From: Candidatus Zambryskibacteria bacterium RIFCSPLOWO2_02_FULL_39_14
GTDB lineage: Bacteria; Patescibacteriota; Minisyncoccia; Phycocordibacterales; Zambryskibacteraceae
Reading direction: 5' to 3'
DNA: 13,657 bases
Assembly (NCBI GenBank): GCA_001824135.1
Contig: MHWM01000014.1
Location: forward strand, 7,901-21,557
Position 1 is the stretch's first letter, and every line of letters begins with the position of its first letter. A program made the position numbers and the translations under genes. Under the pieces are notes generated by a model that saw nothing but the letters and a program-made list of their open reading frames with translations, had not been told where the DNA came from and did no database searches. Below, piece after piece: positions 12,209-13,657 of the stretch.

Positions 12209-12279
12209 CGGGCTGTAGTATAGCGGTAGTATTTACCCATGGGGTGGGTAAGGCCCGGGTTCAATTCCCGGCATCCCGA
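12209..12279 (+). tRNA. tRNA-Pro(GGG) with an acceptor mismatch
   Basis: 71 nt: acceptor CGGGCTG/CATCCCG with a C-U mismatch at pair 5-68, D arm GTAT-AGCGGTA-GTAT, anticodon stem TACCC/GGGTA with loop ATGGGGT (anticodon GGG; A at position 32), T arm CCGGG-TTCAATT-CCCGG, discriminator A, no CCA. Reads CCC and CCU. All other stems pair fully, so it is probably functional. Confidence 0.92.
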
Positions 12280-12280
12280 C

Positions 12281-12556
12281 ATGAACGTTGTTTATGTTCT
12301 TTTTAGCAATAGGGATGGGCGACGATACATTGGTAGTACCAATAATTTAGAACGACGTTTGAGAGAACATCTTTCCGGAAAGTGTTTATCCACCAGAGAT
12401 CGTCGTCCACTGGTTTTGATTTATCAGGAATCATTTGATACGCTCAGACAAGCTAGATTGCGTGAGAAATATTTCAAAACGCACAAAGGTTTTAATGAGT
12501 TGAATAAATTGATCCCCGGCGGCCCCACCCCTGCGGCCCGAGCCTCCGGGGCGTAG
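12281..12556 (+). CDS. Stand-alone GIY-YIG nuclease-domain protein
   Basis: A 91-aa protein of the small UvrC-N-terminal-like GIY-YIG type. Residues expected for the active site are visible: Y5 (VYVL replacing GIY), Y16-I17-G18, R26 (LERRLREH), H30 and E62 (ARLREKYFK). I chose ATG 12281, one base beyond the tRNA-Pro(GGG) discriminator; an in-frame ATG at 12239 lies inside the tRNA and would make residues from its anticodon and T arms. The final ~14 residues (IPGGPTPAARASGA) are read from a very GC-rich hairpin element and are probably not part of the fold. With no room for a leader, its mRNA either continues the tRNA transcript or begins where the tRNA 3' end is cut. The cellular role of this family in Patescibacteria is unknown. 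Confidence 0.88.
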   Translation: MNVVYVLFSNRDGRRYIGSTNNLERRLREHLSGKCLSTRDRRPLVLIYQESFDTLRQARLREKYFKTHKGFNELNKLIPGGPTPAARASGA

Positions 12557-12567
12557 GGCCGGGGGCC
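12521..12567 (+). other. Very GC-rich hairpin between GIY-YIG gene and tRNA-Gly
   Basis: The right arm 12556-12567 pairs with two left segments: CGGCCC (12534-12539) with GGGCCG (12556-12561), and GGCCCC (12521-12526) with GGGGCC (12562-12567), leaving a 7-base bulge. The GIY-YIG stop codon falls in it. It ends four bases before tRNA-Gly and is far more GC-rich than anything else here. No U-run follows. Confidence 0.75.
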
Positions 12568-12571
12568 CGAC

Positions 12572-12642
12572 GCGGGATTAGTTAAATGGTATAACGGCGG
12601 TTTTCCAAACCGCGGTCGGGAGTTCAATTCTCCCATCCCGCA
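12572..12642 (+). tRNA. tRNA-Gly(UCC)
   Basis: 71 nt: acceptor GCGGGAT/ATCCCGC, D arm GTTA-AATGGTA-TAAC, anticodon stem GCGGT/ACCGC with loop TTTCCAA (anticodon TCC), T arm GGGAG-TTCAATT-CTCCC, discriminator A, no CCA. Reads GGA/GGG. It is not a UCA-anticodon tRNA, so it gives no support for UGA being read as glycine. Confidence 0.97.
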
Positions 12643-12669
12643 CTAAGCAGATAAGATTAATTAACATAA

Positions 12670-13503
12670 ATGAAAATGCAAAAGTATTGTTATAACAACA
12701 GTAAGATTATGACGACCGAAAAGGCAAAGGTGGCGATTAACGACCTGGCAGTCTTGCGCGGTTATGGTGTCTTTGATTTTCTGAAAACTGTTAATGGCAA
12801 GCCATTTTTGTGGCGGGAGCATTGGACTCGTTTTTTGAACTCGGCAAAGTTACTTAATTTGAAAGTGCCAGTGGGAGAGAGTGAAGCGAAAAAAATAATT
12901 GGTGAGTTGTTGAAAAAGAATCACTATGCCGATGCCAGTATCCGTTTGCTCTTAACTGGCGGACCAACTGCCGATGGCATCAGTATTATTCGTCCCGTTT
13001 TCAGCATCTTAATCGAAGATGTTTATAATTATCCTAAAAAATTTTTTCAACACGGCGCTAGAGTAATCACGCACGAATATCTGCGACTGATGCCCTGTGC
13101 CAAAACCACTAATTACATCACAGCGGTTCGCCTGCAGAAAGACAAGCACAAAGCGAAAGCGGTGGAGATTCTCTATACTCACCAAGGCCGAGTGCTGGAA
13201 TGCGCGACCAGCAATTTTTTCATCGTCAAAAATAAAAAAATTATCACGCCAAAAGTAGATATTCTCTACGGCACGACGCGCAACGTGGTTATGACTCTGG
13301 CCAAGTGGGCCGGCTATCAAGTGGAGGAGCGAGAAATGAAAGTGGGGGAATTGCGTACCGCCGACGAAGCTTTCCTCACCGCCACCAACAAAGACATTAT
13401 GCCGATTGTGGCCGTTGATGATAGAAAAATTAATAATGGGAAAGTTGGTCCCATCACTCGTAAGCTCCAAAATCTCTTCGCCGAATTTGTGGCGAAGTAT
13501 TGA
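12670..13503 (+). CDS. Class IV (fold-type IV) PLP aminotransferase, BCAT-like
   Basis: A 277-aa PLP enzyme of the branched-chain / D-amino-acid aminotransferase superfamily. Seen: DLAVLRGYGVFDFLKTVNGKPF (25-46), R54 in HWTRF, the Schiff-base lysine K145 in CAKTTNY, the cofactor-contacting E177 in LECATSNFF, GTTRN (201-205) for phosphate binding, and LTATNKDIMPI (236-246). The most likely reaction is transamination of branched-chain amino acids, but D-alanine aminotransferase or 4-amino-4-deoxychorismate lyase share the fold and cannot be excluded. No other amino-acid pathway gene is nearby. ATGs at 12670 and 12676 are both possible starts; neither has a Shine-Dalgarno. GC content by eye is about half, with many GCC, CTG and GTG codons, unlike the AT-rich genes before it, which suggests transfer. 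Confidence 0.88.
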   Translation: MKMQKYCYNNSKIMTTEKAKVAINDLAVLRGYGVFDFLKTVNGKPFLWREHWTRFLNSAKLLNLKVPVGESEAKKIIGELLKKNHYADASIRLLLTGGPTADGISIIRPVFSILIEDVYNYPKKFFQHGARVITHEYLRLMPCAKTTNYITAVRLQKDKHKAKAVEILYTHQGRVLECATSNFFIVKNKKIITPKVDILYGTTRNVVMTLAKWAGYQVEEREMKVGELRTADEAFLTATNKDIMPIVAVDDRKINNGKVGPITRKLQNLFAEFVAKY

Positions 13504-13514
13504 GGTGGTAGAAT
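13487..13514 (+). promoter_or_regulatory. Promoter of the last gene, predicted leaderless start
   Basis: TTGTGG (13487-13492), 16 bp, TAGAAT (13509-13514) with TGG before it, then six bases to the ATG at 13521. It overlaps the 3' end of the aminotransferase gene. AGAGGG touches the ATG and is too close for normal Shine-Dalgarno use. Confidence 0.5.
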
Positions 13515-13520
13515 AGAGGG

Positions 13521-13657
13521 ATGCTTAAAAGCTTTCAATCGCCAATCGTCGTTTCTAAAAGCGGCTCGCAACTTTCTTTTGGCGGCCTCTTTCCGGATAC
13601 GCTGGCAGAACGAAAAAAAGTTTTTTTACGTAAACTAGCTAGTTCCAGCGGAAAAAC
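13521..13657 (+). CDS. Partial gene running off the window
   Basis: An open frame of 45 codons plus two bases begins 17 bases after the aminotransferase stop (MLKSFQSPIVVSKSGSQ...LFPDTLAERKK) and has no stop before the end. Composition resembles the aminotransferase more than the genes to the left. The fragment is too short for me to name a family. Confidence 0.55.
   Translation, partial: MLKSFQSPIVVSKSGSQLSFGGLFPDTLAERKKVFLRKLASSSGK

Noticed and set aside
12239..12280. A longer N-terminus for the GIY-YIG protein
   Set aside because: These codons are the anticodon and T arms of tRNA-Pro(GGG); the family fold begins at the ATG at 12281.
11898..12636. Several short minus-strand open frames
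   Set aside because: They run antisense through the tRNA genes and spacers and contain typical artefact peptides from tRNA sequence.
12572..12642. Recoding of UGA as glycine, as in Gracilibacteria and Absconditabacteria
   Set aside because: Both glycine tRNAs here have GCC or UCC anticodons; UGA ends the aminotransferase frame at a sensible family length, and no gene contains an internal UGA.
13009..13470. A 153-codon open frame on the minus strand
   Set aside because: It lies antisense inside the aminotransferase, which has all its active-site motifs.

Overview
The window looks like a piece of a Patescibacteria (CPR) chromosome, most likely of the Paceibacteria/Parcubacteria type. This is inferred from AT-rich, tightly packed genes, short single-copy housekeeping proteins (a NusA ending after its second KH domain, a 175-aa pyrophosphatase), small pilin-like proteins, a stand-alone GIY-YIG protein beside tRNAs, and an almost complete lack of Shine-Dalgarno sequences. 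TAA, TAG and TGA all end genes, so the code looks standard. No named species can be supported.

Layout. Positions 17-1861 (minus strand) hold a presumed rpsO - NYN-domain protein - membrane protein operon. It starts at a strong promoter (TTGCAA, 17 bp, TATACT) whose predicted +1 is the GTG start codon of rpsO. Facing it is a promoter for a XerC/D-type recombinase (2016-2897). nusA (2979-4166) follows, with its own promoter inside an inverted repeat and a GC-rich hairpin in its leader; then ppa (4198-4725). Next come two envelope genes, a secreted coiled-coil protein and a small single-pass membrane protein (4789-5857), closed by a terminator. clpP (5931-6506), rny (RNase Y, 6615-8144) and an HU-type DNA-binding protein (8293-8565) follow. 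HU converges on a minus-strand CCA-adding enzyme gene (8625-10100), separated by a perfect 46-bp palindrome that serves as a two-way terminator. Two divergent type IV pilin-like genes (10156-10671 minus, 11159-11719 plus) flank tRNA-Arg(UCG) and a small membrane protein. tRNA-Gly(GCC) on the minus strand is followed on the plus strand by three tandem tRNA-Pro genes (CGG, UGG, GGG), a GIY-YIG nuclease gene starting two bases after the last tRNA-Pro, a GC-rich hairpin, and tRNA-Gly(UCC). The right end has a class IV aminotransferase (12670-13503), visibly more GC-rich than the rest, and the start of one more gene.

How the parts fit. Much of the content concerns RNA synthesis and maturation: NusA, RNase Y, S15, the NYN putative nuclease, the CCA-adding enzyme and six tRNA genes, five of which lack an encoded CCA and so need that enzyme. 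ClpP covers protein turnover and Ppa removes pyrophosphate. The pilins and coiled-coil/membrane proteins belong to the cell surface.

I found no defence island, CRISPR array, transposon or prophage. The most interesting signals are regulatory: a recurring extended -10 (often TGC-TANNNT) placed 6-9 bases before start codons, pointing to leaderless mRNAs; back-to-back overlapping promoters at rpsO/xer; a possible attenuator before nusA; and a nuclease gene whose mRNA 5' end would be made by tRNA 3' processing.
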